DNA of 64,000 bases, from NCBI RefSeq assembly GCF_946221105.1, contig NZ_CAMICL010000006.1, positions 1 through 64,000 on the forward strand. The letters are read 5' to 3'. Below the pieces are notes generated by a model. The model searched no databases and had not been told where the DNA came from. It saw only the letters and a program-made list of their open reading frames with translations. Numbering within the stretch: the first letter of the stretch is position 1; each line of letters opens with the position of its first letter. The DNA comes from an uncultured Corynebacterium sp. GTDB lineage: Bacteria; Actinomycetota; Actinomycetes; Mycobacteriales; Mycobacteriaceae. This document shows, in pieces, positions 1 through 10,973 of the stretch. The translations under genes were made by a program, and so were the position numbers.

Positions 1-5
1 CTCCC

Positions 6-506
6 ATGGAGCTGCAGATCGGCCGCGTGGTCAAGTCCCACGGCGTGAAAGGTGAAGTTGCCGTCGAGTTGCTGGCGGACGAGTCGGAGGAGCACATTGT
101 TGTCGGCGCTGTGCTCGCCGGCCGCCAGGCAGGCAAGGAGCGGGAGCTGACCGTGAAGACGGTGCGCCCGCACCAGAAGCGCCTGCTGGTCAGCTTCGAG
201 GAGGTGCCGGACCGCACCGCCGCCGACAGCTTGCGCGGCATGAAGTTTTTCGCCGAACCGCTCGAGCGCGAGGAGGACTCGGACGAGTACTACAACCACG
301 AGCTCATCGGCCTGAAGGTGCGCCACGAGGGTGCAGAGGTCGGCGAGGTCACCGGCGTGATGGACGCGCCGAACCGGAAGATCCTGGAGATCGACTACAA
401 CGGCAAGGACGTCATGGTCCCGTTCGTGATGGACTTCGTCCCGGAGCTCGACACGGATGCGGGCTATCTCACCATCACCCCGCCCGAGGGCCTGCTTGAT
501 GTCTAA
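6..506 (+). CDS. rimM: Ribosome maturation factor RimM
   Basis: RimM helps mature the 3' domain of 16S rRNA in the 30S subunit and binds ribosomal protein S19. The 166-residue product has the usual two parts: an N-terminal beta-barrel opening with MELQIGRVVKSHGVKGEV, and a C-terminal PRC-barrel with YYNHELIGLKV and the late block ILEIDYNGKDVMVPFV. Length is normal for the family. It overlaps trmD by 8 bp, so the two are translationally coupled, as in the usual rpsP-rimM-trmD-rplS cluster; rpsP would lie just left of the window. Only five bases precede the start, so upstream signals cannot be judged. Confidence 0.96.
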   Translation: MELQIGRVVKSHGVKGEVAVELLADESEEHIVVGAVLAGRQAGKERELTVKTVRPHQKRLLVSFEEVPDRTAADSLRGMKFFAEPLEREEDSDEYYNHELIGLKVRHEGAEVGEVTGVMDAPNRKILEIDYNGKDVMVPFVMDFVPELDTDAGYLTITPPEGLLDV

Positions 507-1563
507 CTTGCGCCTCGACGTCGTCACCATCTTCCCCGAGTATCTCGACCCACTGCGCCACGCGCTGCTGGGCAAGGCGATCGAGCAGGGGATCCTGTCG
601 GTGGGCGTGCACGACCTGCGCGACTGGGCCACCGGCAACCACAAATCCGTGGACGCCCCGCCGCTGGGTGGGGGACCGGGCATGGTGATGAAGCCGGAGG
701 TGTGGGGGCCTGCGCTTGACGACGTCGCCAAAGGTCGCCCCGGAACATCCCTCGAAACCGCGGCGGCGCACCGCAACGACAAGCTGCGCCACGACGACGT
801 CCACGAGGTCGCGCCCCGACCGTACGAAGGCGGCGAGGACAGCAGCAAGCCGCTGCTGCTCGTGCCCACCCCGGCCGGCAAGCCGTTCACGCAGCAGGAC
901 GCGCAGGCGTGGTCGCGCGAGGAGCACATCGTGTTCGCCTGCGGGCGCTACGAGGGGATCGACCAGCGCGTCTTCGAGGACGCGGAAAAGCGTTACCGCG
1001 TGCGCGAGGTGTCCATCGGCGACTATGTGCTCATTGGCGGCGAGGTTGCCGTCCTGGTCATCGCGGAGGCGGTCACGCGTCTGATCCCGGGCGTGCTGGG
1101 CAACACGGAAAGCCACGAGGACGACAGCTTCTCCGACGGCCTGCTCGAAGGCCCGAGCTACACTAAGCCGCGCGTGTGGCGCGGGCTTGAGGCGCCGGCG
1201 GTGCTCACCTCCGGCGACCACGCCAAGGTGGAGGCCTGGCGCAGGGAGCAGTCCTTGCGGCGCACCCGCGAGGTCCGCCCTGAGCTGCTGGAGCAGACTG
1301 CACTGAGCGAGGACGACCGGTTCATGTTGGACGCACGCGACGTGCTTACGACGGTGAGGGTGGACGGGGCGACGCGGATCGTCGTCAAGCAAGTGCGCAG
1401 GGCCTTGAAGAAGGCTGGCTACCGCGACCCCGAGATCACGCTGGAGGGGGATACGCTCACCGTCGCCGGGCGCACCGCGCTCGCGCTCGAGGAGGCCACG
1501 CGTGCGGTGGAAAACGCGCTGCCACCTGGGGCTTATCAGTCCGGCGAAACCAAAGAGGTTTAA
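499..1563 (+). CDS. trmD: tRNA (guanine-N1-)-methyltransferase TrmD with C-terminal extension
   Basis: TrmD methylates G37 of tRNAs that read codons starting with C, using S-adenosylmethionine; it prevents +1 frameshifts. The start is the ATG at 499 (MSNLRLDVVTIFPEYLD), overlapping rimM. The knotted SPOUT core is clear: GGGPGMVMKPEVWGPAL, the FACGRYEGIDQRV block and SIGDYVLIGGEVAVLV. An insert at about residues 75-115 (rich in D, H, K, R) separates the first two blocks. The 354-residue product is clearly longer than typical TrmD (about 230-255). Roughly the last 86 residues, from LSEDDRFMLDARDVL onward, lie beyond the normal end near RPELLEQ and look like a small extra alpha/beta domain of unknown role. 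Confidence 0.95.
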   Translation: MSNLRLDVVTIFPEYLDPLRHALLGKAIEQGILSVGVHDLRDWATGNHKSVDAPPLGGGPGMVMKPEVWGPALDDVAKGRPGTSLETAAAHRNDKLRHDDVHEVAPRPYEGGEDSSKPLLLVPTPAGKPFTQQDAQAWSREEHIVFACGRYEGIDQRVFEDAEKRYRVREVSIGDYVLIGGEVAVLVIAEAVTRLIPGVLGNTESHEDDSFSDGLLEGPSYTKPRVWRGLEAPAVLTSGDHAKVEAWRREQSLRRTREVRPELLEQTALSEDDRFMLDARDVLTTVRVDGATRIVVKQVRRALKKAGYRDPEITLEGDTLTVAGRTALALEEATRAVENALPPGAYQSGETKEV

Positions 1564-1596
1564 CCTATCTGGTGGGCAACATCACCCTATGAAAAT

Positions 1597-1653
1597 TTAA
1601 AGGTCTGACCAATCGGGCAATACACTTGGGTGCGTTACACGCGTACGAAAGGA
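1597..1653 (+). promoter_or_regulatory. Promoter, GntR-type operator and RBS of the dicarboxylate carrier gene
   Basis: A -35-like TTAAAG (1597-1602) and -10 TACACT (1621-1626) are 18 bp apart. The palindrome GGTCTGACC (1602-1610), followed by A, overlaps the -35 and spacer; it resembles operators of FadR/LldR-type GntR regulators (TGGTCNGACCA). The RBS GAAAGGA lies about six bases before the ATG. The operator assignment is inference. Confidence 0.5.
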
Positions 1654-1658
1654 CACCC

Positions 1659-3044
1659 ATGCTCGCGTCAGTGCTTGACCCAACATCCGTGGTCGCCATC
1701 GTCCTGCAAATCCTGATCATCCTCAGCGCCCTGCTGCTGGGTACCCGCTACGGCGGTCTCGGCCTCGGCCTGATCTCCGGCATCGGGCTGATGCTCATGG
1801 TGTTCGTCTTCGGCCTCGAACCGGGCGAGCCACCGGTCGGCGTGATGCTCACCATCATCGCCGTGATCGGCTGCGCGGCCACCCTGCAGCAATCGCGCGG
1901 CCTTGAGGTGATGATGCAGCAGGCGGAGAAGCTGTTGCGCGCCCACCCGGAGCGAATCACCATCCTCGCACCACTGACCACCTGGTTCCTCACGGTGCTG
2001 TGCGGCACTGGGCACGTGGTCTACACCATGTTCCCCATCATCGAGGACATCGCGGTGAAGAAGGGCATCCGCCCGGAGCGGCCCATGGCGGTGGCGTCCA
2101 CGTCCGCGCAGATGGGTATCACCGCCTCGCCGGTGTCGGTGGCGACGGTCTCGCTCGCGTCGATCCTGGCGGAAAACGCCGGGGTGATTGATAAGGCGTA
2201 CTCCATCCCGCAGATCCTCATGGTGGCCATCCCGGCGTCGCTGTCCGGCGTCATCCTGGCCGCGCTGTGGTCGCTGCGCCGCGGCAAGGACCTGGATAAG
2301 GACCCGGTGTTCCAGGAGCGCATGCAGGACCCGGCGTTTGCGGAATCCATCAACCAGTCCAGCCACTCGCTGCTGGACGAGGTCTTCCCGCAGTCCGCCC
2401 GCAACGCCGTCTGGGTCTTCCTCGGTGCCATCGCGTTCGTGGTCGTCCTCGGCGCGTTCGAGGGCCTGCGCCCCGCGTTCGACGACGGCGAGGGCGGCAT
2501 GAAGCCGCTGTCGATGAACCTGGCCATCCAGATGGTGATGCTGTTCGCCGGCGCGATCATCCTGCTGTTTTGCAAGGTGGACCACAAAAAGATCGCCTCG
2601 ACCCCGGTGTTCAAGGCCGGCATGACCGCGGTGTTCTCCGTCTTCGGCGTGGCCTGGATGGCGGACACGTTCTTCGTGGCGCATATCGATCAGCTCGAGT
2701 CCAGCCTCGGCTCCGTTGTGGAGGCCGCGCCTTGGGCGTACGCGATCGTGCTGCTTATCGTGTCCAAGCTGGTCAACTCGCAGGCCGCCGCGCTGGTGGC
2801 CATCGCCCCGATCGGCCTGGCGCTGGGCATTGACCCGAAGGTCATCGTCGGCTTCTATGGCGCAGCCTACGGCTACTGGATCCTGCCGACCTACCCGTCC
2901 GACCTGGCCTGCATCGGCTTCGACCGCACCGGCACCACGCGGATTGGCAAGTTCGTGATCAACCACTCCTTCCTGGTCCCGGGCGCGATCTCGGTGTTCA
3001 CCTCGTGCGTGGTGGGTTCGCTTCTGGCGCAGGTGCTGCTGTAA
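1659..3044 (+). CDS. Anaerobic C4-dicarboxylate transporter, DcuA/DcuB family
   Basis: Probably an inner-membrane carrier for fumarate, succinate, malate or aspartate, working by exchange or proton symport. The 461-residue product carries the DcuA/DcuB signatures: the ATLQQSRGLEVM block, the CGTGHVVYTMFPIIEDIA segment, and RPERPMA followed by SAQMGITASPVSVA, with many hydrophobic helices. The ATG at 1659 has a good RBS; an upstream in-frame TTG at 1626 lies inside the promoter and is unlikely. No aspartase or fumarase gene is adjacent, so the substrate is open. It sits between trmD and tex in an otherwise conserved housekeeping block, which suggests insertion in this lineage. Possible control by a GntR-family regulator is noted upstream. 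Confidence 0.88.
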   Translation: MLASVLDPTSVVAIVLQILIILSALLLGTRYGGLGLGLISGIGLMLMVFVFGLEPGEPPVGVMLTIIAVIGCAATLQQSRGLEVMMQQAEKLLRAHPERITILAPLTTWFLTVLCGTGHVVYTMFPIIEDIAVKKGIRPERPMAVASTSAQMGITASPVSVATVSLASILAENAGVIDKAYSIPQILMVAIPASLSGVILAALWSLRRGKDLDKDPVFQERMQDPAFAESINQSSHSLLDEVFPQSARNAVWVFLGAIAFVVVLGAFEGLRPAFDDGEGGMKPLSMNLAIQMVMLFAGAIILLFCKVDHKKIASTPVFKAGMTAVFSVFGVAWMADTFFVAHIDQLESSLGSVVEAAPWAYAIVLLIVSKLVNSQAAALVAIAPIGLALGIDPKVIVGFYGAAYGYWILPTYPSDLACIGFDRTGTTRIGKFVINHSFLVPGAISVFTSCVVGSLLAQVLL

Positions 3045-3080
3045 AACTGGCGCAAAACAGGCGCGACTAGACTCGCCCGA

Positions 3081-5351
<2,271 letters not shown>

Positions 5352-5465
5352 CCGGCGCATATGTAAAATGCTGCAGGTTGTTGTAATCGACATGAACCGG
5401 CCGAGCGCCCCAGATGGGGAAGTGCCGCCAGGGTCCTCTGTCCGAACACGTAAAGGATTGCTTTC
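5352..5465 (+). promoter_or_regulatory. rplS promoter and untranslated leader
   Basis: A -10-like TAAAAT (5364-5369, preceded by TG) lies about 100 bp before rplS. The leader contains short complementary GC runs around 5405-5440, which could be an autoregulatory leader for L19; this is inference only. The RBS-like AAAGGA at 5452-5457 precedes the ATG. Confidence 0.4.
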
Positions 5466-5813
5466 ATGAGCAACGGCATCATTGATCTTGTTGACGCAGG
5501 CCAGCTGCGCGACGACATCCCGGACTTCCGCCCGGGCGACACCCTCGACGTCCACGTCAAGGTTATCGAGGGTTCTGTGACCCGTACCCAGGTCTTCACC
5601 GGCTTTGTGGTCCGCCGCCAGGGCGACGGCATCCGCGAGACCTTCACCGTGCGCAAGGTCTCCTTCGGTATCGCGGTTGAGCGTACCTTCCCGGTGCACT
5701 CCCCGAACATCGAGAAGATCGAGGTTGTGCGCAAGGGCGACGTCCGCCGTGCCAAGCTGTACTACATGCGCGACCTGCGCGGCAAGGCTGCCCGCATCAA
5801 GGAGCGCCGCTAG
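5466..5813 (+). CDS. rplS: 50S ribosomal protein L19
   Basis: L19 lies at the interface of the 30S and 50S subunits. The 115-residue protein is of normal length and has the family blocks [32 protein letters not shown] and [17 protein letters not shown], ending in the basic [11 protein letters not shown]. It has its own leader and is followed at once by a strong terminator, so it is probably a single-gene unit despite its usual link with trmD. Confidence 0.98.
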   Translation: MSNGIIDLVDAGQLRDDIPDFRPGDTLDVHVKVIEGSVTRTQVFTGFVVRRQGDGIRETFTVRKVSFGIAVERTFPVHSPNIEKIEVVRKGDVRRAKLYYMRDLRGKAARIKERR

Positions 5814-5825
5814 TTTCAGCGCGCT

Positions 5826-5863
5826 AAAGTGCCCCGTCCGAGTCCGCTCGGGCGGGGCACTTT
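5826..5863. terminator. Bidirectional-looking hairpin terminator after rplS
   Basis: AAAGTGCCCCG (5826-5836) pairs perfectly with CGGGGCACTTT (5853-5863), and an inner CCGAG/CTCGG stem (5838-5842, 5847-5851) extends it. A run of A on the left and T on the right allows function on both strands. Confidence 0.85.
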
Positions 5864-5900
5864 GCTTGTCGACGGCTCCCGCGGTGCTAACGTATCCCGG

Positions 5901-6734
5901 GTGACCAACGTGAACGGACCCGCAGGCGAGCCTTCCGCACCGAAGCCTGCACAGCCCCACAACCCGTACACCGCCGAGCCGCGCCGTGACGCAGCACCGG
6001 TGGCGCAGCAGCCGGCCGCGGACGAGCCAGAGGAGAAGAAGGAGCTTCCCTGGTACGTGGAGATCCCGGTCGTGGTCGTGCTGACGCTGCTGATCATGTT
6101 TGTGATCCAGACGTTCATCGGCCGCCTCTACGTCATCCCGTCCGCCTCCATGGAGCCGACGCTGCACGGTGAATCCGGCTCCGGCGACCGCATCTTCGTG
6201 GAGAAGGTCAGCTACTACTTCTCCGACCCGGAGCCGGGCGACGTGATCGTATTCGCCGGCACCGATTCCTGGAACACCGGTTTTGATTCCAACCGTTCCT
6301 CCAACCCGGTCATCCGCGGCATGCAGGAGGTCGGCTCCTGGGTGGGCCTGGTGCCGAAGGACGAGAACACCCTGGTCAAGCGCATCATCGCCACCGGCGG
6401 GCAGACGGTGTCCTGCCAGGCGGGGGACCCGGCGATCATGGTGGACGGCGAGCCGATCGACCAGTCGTACACCCTGCAGCCGAACTTCTACCCGGTGGAT
6501 GAATCCACGGGCTCTGACGCCTGCGGCGGCCCGTACTTCGGCCCGGTGACGGTGCCGGAGGGCAACTACTTCATGATGGGCGACAACCGCACCAACTCCC
6601 TGGATTCGCGCGCGCACATGGGCGACCAGTTCCAGGGCACCATCCCGGAGGAGAACATCCGCGGCAAGGTCAAGGCTGTGGTCTTCCCGGTCAACCGCAT
6701 GCAGGGCGTGAGCGACCCGGACATCCAGCAGTAG
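5901..6734 (+). CDS. lepB: Signal peptidase I
   Basis: Membrane-bound serine protease that cuts Sec and Tat signal peptides on the outer face of the membrane. The chosen GTG at 5901 is leaderless: TAACGT at 5888-5893 ends seven bases before it. The 277-residue protein has a charged, proline-rich cytoplasmic N-terminus, one membrane span ([19 protein letters not shown]), the catalytic Ser of PSASMEPTL (Ser83) and the general-base Lys of [10 protein letters not shown] (Lys160). The later [12 protein letters not shown] box is intact. The insert between boxes (about residues 115-155) is common in actinobacteria. It lies directly upstream of rnhB with a 4-bp gap. Confidence 0.95.
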   Translation: MTNVNGPAGEPSAPKPAQPHNPYTAEPRRDAAPVAQQPAADEPEEKKELPWYVEIPVVVVLTLLIMFVIQTFIGRLYVIPSASMEPTLHGESGSGDRIFVEKVSYYFSDPEPGDVIVFAGTDSWNTGFDSNRSSNPVIRGMQEVGSWVGLVPKDENTLVKRIIATGGQTVSCQAGDPAIMVDGEPIDQSYTLQPNFYPVDESTGSDACGGPYFGPVTVPEGNYFMMGDNRTNSLDSRAHMGDQFQGTIPEENIRGKVKAVVFPVNRMQGVSDPDIQQ

Positions 6735-6738
6735 TCCC

Positions 6739-7395
6739 GTGCGGCGCTTGAAGCAGCTGCGCACCTACGAGGTCGCCCTGGACAAGGCCGGCTTCGGCCC
6801 GGTAGCGGGGGTGGACGAGGCCGGACGAGGCGCCTGCTTCGGCCCCATCACCATCGCTGCGTGCGTGCTGCCGACTAAGTCTCAGCCTGCGCTGGAGGGG
6901 CTCACCGATTCCAAGAAGCTCACCGCCCGCAAGCGCGACATTCTGTTCGACGCGGTGAAAGACGTCGCGGTGGCGTATTCGGTGGTGCACATTCCTGCCC
7001 GTGAGATTGACCGGCGCGGGATCCAGCACGCCAACCTCGACGGTGCGCGACGCGCCATCGCCGGGCTTTCAGTGCAGCCGGGCTACGTGCTTATCGACGC
7101 GTTCCGCATCCCCGGCCTGCCCTCACCCCAACTGCCGGTGGTGGGCGGAGACTACACGGCCCGTTGCATCGCCGCTGCGAGCGTGCTGGCCAAGGTGAGT
7201 CGGGACCGGCTGGTGTGCGAGATGGCCCAGGCGTTTCCCCAGTACGGGTTGGAGGGCCACAAGGGCTATTCCACGAAGGTGCACATGGACGCGGTGCGCC
7301 GCCACGGTGCGAGCCCCGAGCACCGTTATAGTTATGCGAACGTCAGGGACGCTGACGACTTCTATTGGCAGTCCAGCAAGAAGGGGCACGCATGA
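6739..7395 (+). CDS. rnhB: Ribonuclease HII
   Basis: Cleaves the RNA strand of RNA-DNA hybrids and removes single ribonucleotides from DNA. The GTG at 6739 gives 218 residues. The metal-binding motif [13 protein letters not shown] is near the N-terminus, followed by [12 protein letters not shown] and DAFRIPGL, then [20 protein letters not shown] and the [10 protein letters not shown] block. Length is normal. Its stop overlaps the next gene by 4 bp (ATGA). A GCTTATCGAC word at 7089-7098 encodes the Leu-Ile-Asp just before DAFR. Confidence 0.95.
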   Translation: MRRLKQLRTYEVALDKAGFGPVAGVDEAGRGACFGPITIAACVLPTKSQPALEGLTDSKKLTARKRDILFDAVKDVAVAYSVVHIPAREIDRRGIQHANLDGARRAIAGLSVQPGYVLIDAFRIPGLPSPQLPVVGGDYTARCIAAASVLAKVSRDRLVCEMAQAFPQYGLEGHKGYSTKVHMDAVRRHGASPEHRYSYANVRDADDFYWQSSKKGHA

Positions 7396-7697
7396 GCGCC
7401 GAGGATCTTGACAACTACGAGGCTGACGTCGAGCTTTCCCTCTACCGCGAGTACCGGGACGTGGCCAGCCAGTTCTCCTACGTGGTGGAAACGGAGCGCC
7501 GGTTCTACCTGGCCAACGGCGTCAAGCTCATCCCGCACACCGACGGCGGCGACGTCTACTACGAGGTGCTGATGTCGGACGCGTGGGTGTGGGACATGTA
7601 CCGCGCGGTGCGGTTTGTGCGCTACGTGCGCGTGATCACCTACAAGGACGTCAACATCGAGGAGCTGGACAAGCCCGATCTGACCTTCCCGGAATAG
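7392..7697 (+). CDS. DUF2469 family protein
   Basis: Small acidic conserved actinobacterial protein of unknown function, 101 residues. The ATG at 7392 overlaps the rnhB stop, so translation is coupled. It has no signal peptide or membrane span and is rich in Asp, Glu and aromatic residues ([37 protein letters not shown]). Its place between rnhB and yraN is conserved in mycobacteria and corynebacteria, which hints at a role in nucleic-acid metabolism, but no function can be assigned. Confidence 0.9.
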   Translation: MSAEDLDNYEADVELSLYREYRDVASQFSYVVETERRFYLANGVKLIPHTDGGDVYYEVLMSDAWVWDMYRAVRFVRYVRVITYKDVNIEELDKPDLTFPE

Positions 7698-7710
7698 GCT
7701 CTAGCGAACC

Positions 7711-7792
7711 GTTTGTAAAACTCGGCGTGTCGCGCTTTGCGTGAGGCATTCACCTGGCCAAATACCGGTGCGGTCGCCGAGTTTTACAAAAC
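7711..7792. repeat. 82-bp intergenic element bounded by a 16-bp inverted repeat
   Basis: TTTGTAAAACTCGGCG (7712-7727) is the exact reverse complement of CGCCGAGTTTTACAAA (7775-7790); one further base pairs if a single-base bulge is allowed. The 47-bp interior has no long stem. It could act as a terminator for the gene at 7392, but the long loop is unusual. No second copy was seen in this window. Confidence 0.7.
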
Positions 7793-7879
7793 TGCCCGCG
7801 CCATGGAACCGCGGCGGGGCCTTTTGCGTCTGATAGAGGACCAACATTTTTGGCAACTCTATGAAACGGGGGAGGCACC

Positions 7880-8260
7880 GTGCAGGTGAATTATCAGGAC
7901 CAGTGGGAGCTGGGCAGGGCGGGCGAGCACGCCGCCATCAGGTGGTACGAGGACGAGGGCTACACGCTGTTGGGTCACCGGCAACGCATGCGGGCTGGCG
8001 AGATCGACGCCGTCGTTGAGGACGAGGACGGCACCGTCGTCTTCGTGGAGGTGAAGTCCCGCCGCGGCACCGCCTTTGGTGCCGCGGAGGCGGTGACCAC
8101 GAAGAAGCTCAACACCATGCGCCGGTGCGCGGCGCAGTGGCTGGACAAGCATGCGCAGGGCCAGTACCGTCCGATCCGCTTCGACGTCGTCGAGGTGGTC
8201 TTCGACGGCGAGGATTACATCCTGCGCCGGTTCCCGGGGGTAGAAGATGGCGCTTGCTAG
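7880..8260 (+). CDS. YraN / UPF0102 family nuclease-fold protein
   Basis: 126-residue protein of the YraN family, which has a restriction-endonuclease-like fold; its cellular role is poorly known. The core motif is visible: LGRAGEHAAIRWYEDEGYTLL, then RAGEIDAVVEDEDGTVVFVEVKSR (E..D..EVK pattern), and FDVVEVVFDG. The GTG at 7880 is preceded by GGGGGAGG at 7868-7875. It overlaps the ComM-like gene by 14 bp, and yraN-comM-dprA is a conserved order, which suggests a shared role in DNA handling. Confidence 0.92.
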   Translation: MQVNYQDQWELGRAGEHAAIRWYEDEGYTLLGHRQRMRAGEIDAVVEDEDGTVVFVEVKSRRGTAFGAAEAVTTKKLNTMRRCAAQWLDKHAQGQYRPIRFDVVEVVFDGEDYILRRFPGVEDGAC

Positions 8261-9773
8261 CACGATGAGCGCGACCGTGGAAGGCGTCGCCGCCCGCCTG
8301 GTCACGGTGGAGGCCAACGTGGGCCCCGGTTTGCCCGGCATGCACATGGTGGGCCTGGGGGATGCGGCGGTGAAGGAGTCGCGCGAGCGCATCCGCACCG
8401 CGATTTCGAATTCTTCCCTGCCGTGGCCGCGCACGAAGATCATGGTGTCGCTATCACCCGCGCACCTGCCGAAGGCTGGCTCGCACTTCGATCTGCCCAT
8501 CGCACTTGCGGTGCTGGGCAGCCTGGATCCGCGCGTGGAGCGCACGCTCGCATCCACGATGTTCTGCGGGGAGCTGGCGCTGGACGGGACTTTGCGACGG
8601 GCCGAAGGCGTGCTGCCGATGCTCATCGCCGCATTCGACGCGGCAGACCCAATCCGCACCGTCGTCGTGCCGAGGGCAAACGCCGCGGAGGCAGCGCTAT
8701 TGGGCCGTCGGGAGGTGCTGGTGGCGGATTCGCTTGCGCAGGTGTGGCAGTGGATCACCGGCGAGGCGGAGTTGGCACCCGCCACGGCGCCGGAAGCGGC
8801 TGCGTCGCAGCGTGCGGTGCCGGATTTCCAGGACCTTGCGGGGATGTCCGAGGAGCGCGAGGCGCTCGAGGTGGCCGCCGCCGGCGGGCACCACGTGATG
8901 ATGATCGGCCCGCCGGGATCGGGCAAATCCATGCTGGCGGAGCGCATCCCGTCGATCCTGCCGCCGATGGACGTCCAGGAGATGGTCGAGGTCACCGCCA
9001 TCCATTCCGCGGCGGGAGTCTCCGGCGGCGGGGTAGTGGCGACGCGGCCGTTTATCGCCCCGCACCCCTCGCTGACGCGTGCGGCGCTGATCGGCGGGGG
9101 AGGCGGTACACCGACCCCAGGTGTGGTGAGCCAGGCGCACCGAGGGGTGTTGTTTTTGGACGAGGCCTCCGAGATCCCGGCGCCGGTACTCGACGCGCTG
9201 CGCATCCCGCTGGAAAAGCGCGAGGTGCGGCTGACACGCGCGAGAAGGGAAGTGGTCTACCCGGCGGATTTCCAGCTGGTGCTCGCGGCGAACCCGTGCG
9301 CGTGCCAGCGGGTGAAAGGGCAGTGCTCGTGCAAGTCCCCGCAGCGGGCGCGCCACTTAAGCAACGTCTCCGGCCCGTTGAAGGACCGACTGGACGTGTT
9401 CGTGACCACCTCTGGCGACGCGGCGGTGCTCAGCCCGAGGGACGCGGAGCCGTCGATAAGCATCGCGGAGCGTGTGGCAGCCGCTCGCGAACGCGCCGCG
9501 GTCCGGTGGGCGAAAGCGGGCTGCAACGAGGACGTCAACGGGCGTGTGCCCGCGACCCTGATTCGCAGGCATTTTCCCGCCAAGGAGGCGGCGATGGCGA
9601 TGCTGCAGGCAGAGCTGATCCAAGGCAAGATCACGCAGCGCGGGGTGGACAAATGCTTAAAGCTGGCCTGGACGCTGGCGGACTTGGAAGAGATGGACCA
9701 GCCGGACATCCACCACGCTTGCCGTGCCGTGGAGATGCGCGAGCACCAGCTGCAGCGCGAGGAGGTGGCGTAG
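8247..9773 (+). CDS. YifB/ComM family Mg-chelatase-like AAA+ ATPase
   Basis: 508-residue AAA+ protein. The N-terminal ChlI-like domain (VEANVGPGLPGMHMVGLGDAAV) is followed by the ATPase core with Walker A GPPGSGKSMLAERI near residue 220, the FLDEASEIP Walker B-like block, and a C-terminal ChlI domain with CACQRVKGQCSC and RARHLSNVSGPLKDRLDV. In naturally competent bacteria ComM is a branch-migration helicase that helps integrate transforming DNA; in actinobacteria the role is untested. It overlaps yraN and abuts dprA with no gap. The word GTCGATAAGC at 9452 uses the ATA codon for Ile. Confidence 0.93.
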   Translation: MALASTMSATVEGVAARLVTVEANVGPGLPGMHMVGLGDAAVKESRERIRTAISNSSLPWPRTKIMVSLSPAHLPKAGSHFDLPIALAVLGSLDPRVERTLASTMFCGELALDGTLRRAEGVLPMLIAAFDAADPIRTVVVPRANAAEAALLGRREVLVADSLAQVWQWITGEAELAPATAPEAAASQRAVPDFQDLAGMSEEREALEVAAAGGHHVMMIGPPGSGKSMLAERIPSILPPMDVQEMVEVTAIHSAAGVSGGGVVATRPFIAPHPSLTRAALIGGGGGTPTPGVVSQAHRGVLFLDEASEIPAPVLDALRIPLEKREVRLTRARREVVYPADFQLVLAANPCACQRVKGQCSCKSPQRARHLSNVSGPLKDRLDVFVTTSGDAAVLSPRDAEPSISIAERVAAARERAAVRWAKAGCNEDVNGRVPATLIRRHFPAKEAAMAMLQAELIQGKITQRGVDKCLKLAWTLADLEEMDQPDIHHACRAVEMREHQLQREEVA

Positions 9774-10949
9774 ATGTCTTCGTTGGAATCCTGGGCCTAC
9801 CTCTCACGCGTGGTGGAGGGGCCGTCGCACCATATCCAGGCGCTGTTGCGTGTGGGCAAGAGCGCGGACGAGATCGCCGAGGGCGTGCGCACCCGCGCCA
9901 CCTGGATCGGCGGGCTGCTTTCGCAGACCGAGAACCGCTTCACGTGGGACCGCCCGGCTGAGGACCTTGAGTTCGCCGCGGACCTTGGCTACACGCTGCT
10001 TACCCCGGAGTCGCCGCAGTGGCCGGCGGAGGCGATTGCGTGCTCGTTCGGTCGCCAGCAGACAGGAGCGGCGGGTAAGACCAGCCACCAGCCGGACGGC
10101 ATTGCGCCGCACGCGCTGTGGGTGGCGGGCAACACCAACCTGGCAGGGCTGTTCGCCCAGTCCGTCGGTGTGGTGGGCACGCGCCACGCCACGAAGTACG
10201 GGCACATGGCCAGCAAGGATCTTGTTGCCGGGCTGGGCGGGCACAACTACACGGTTGTCTCCGGCGGCGCGCTGGGCATCGACACGGTCGCGCACACGAC
10301 CGCCATGGACGTCAACACCCCGACTGTGGTGGTGGCGGCCTGCGGGCCTGGCGAGCACTACCCGCGTTCGAACAAGGCACTTTTCGAGCGGGTGGTGGCC
10401 ACAGGTGGCGCGTTGATGACGGAATATCCGCCCGCTGTCACGCCGGACAGGCACCGCTTCCTCACCAGAAACCGTCTCGTGGCCGCCCTGACACTGGGCA
10501 CCGTGCTGGTGGAAGCGCCGTTTCGATCCGGGGCGCTGAATACCCTGAAGTGGGTCAACGCGTTCAACCGCACGGCCATGGCGGTGCCCGGGCCGGTCAC
10601 GGACGCCCAATCCCTCGGCGCGAACTTGGCCATCCAGAACAACGAGGCCGAAATGGTGCTCAACGCCGGGCAGATCCACGAGCAGCTCTCCGCGGTCGGC
10701 GAATACAGCGCCGAGGAGCAGATGGAGATGCAGTACCCGCCGAGCGTGACCCAGCAGCTCTCCCGCAACGAGCTGCGCATTTACGACGCCCTGCCGCCCG
10801 CCGGCCGCACCGGCAGAGAAGCCGAGGCGGTGGCCGCGGACGCGGGGCTGTCCATCGCGCTGACGGTGCACATCCTGATGGACCTGTCCAAGCGCGGGCT
10901 GGTGGAGCGCGACAAGCGGGTGTGGTCGCGGGTGGAACAGTCCGACTAA
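9774..10949 (+). CDS. dprA: DNA processing protein DprA/Smf
   Basis: DprA binds single-stranded DNA and loads RecA during transformation; in non-competent bacteria it may act in repair. The 391-residue protein has the extended Rossmann fold: the VGVVGTRHATKYG, VVSGGALGIDTVAHTTAM and GALMTEYPPAVTPDRHRF blocks, with the R..N..VAAL segment for DNA contact. A C-terminal winged-helix region follows (ELRIYDALPPAGRTGREAEA). The ATG starts one base after the ComM-like stop codon, so the two are surely cotranscribed. Confidence 0.95.
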   Translation: MSSLESWAYLSRVVEGPSHHIQALLRVGKSADEIAEGVRTRATWIGGLLSQTENRFTWDRPAEDLEFAADLGYTLLTPESPQWPAEAIACSFGRQQTGAAGKTSHQPDGIAPHALWVAGNTNLAGLFAQSVGVVGTRHATKYGHMASKDLVAGLGGHNYTVVSGGALGIDTVAHTTAMDVNTPTVVVAACGPGEHYPRSNKALFERVVATGGALMTEYPPAVTPDRHRFLTRNRLVAALTLGTVLVEAPFRSGALNTLKWVNAFNRTAMAVPGPVTDAQSLGANLAIQNNEAEMVLNAGQIHEQLSAVGEYSAEEQMEMQYPPSVTQQLSRNELRIYDALPPAGRTGREAEAVAADAGLSIALTVHILMDLSKRGLVERDKRVWSRVEQSD

Positions 10950-10973
10950 GGGAAGCGAGTACACTGCCGTGAC

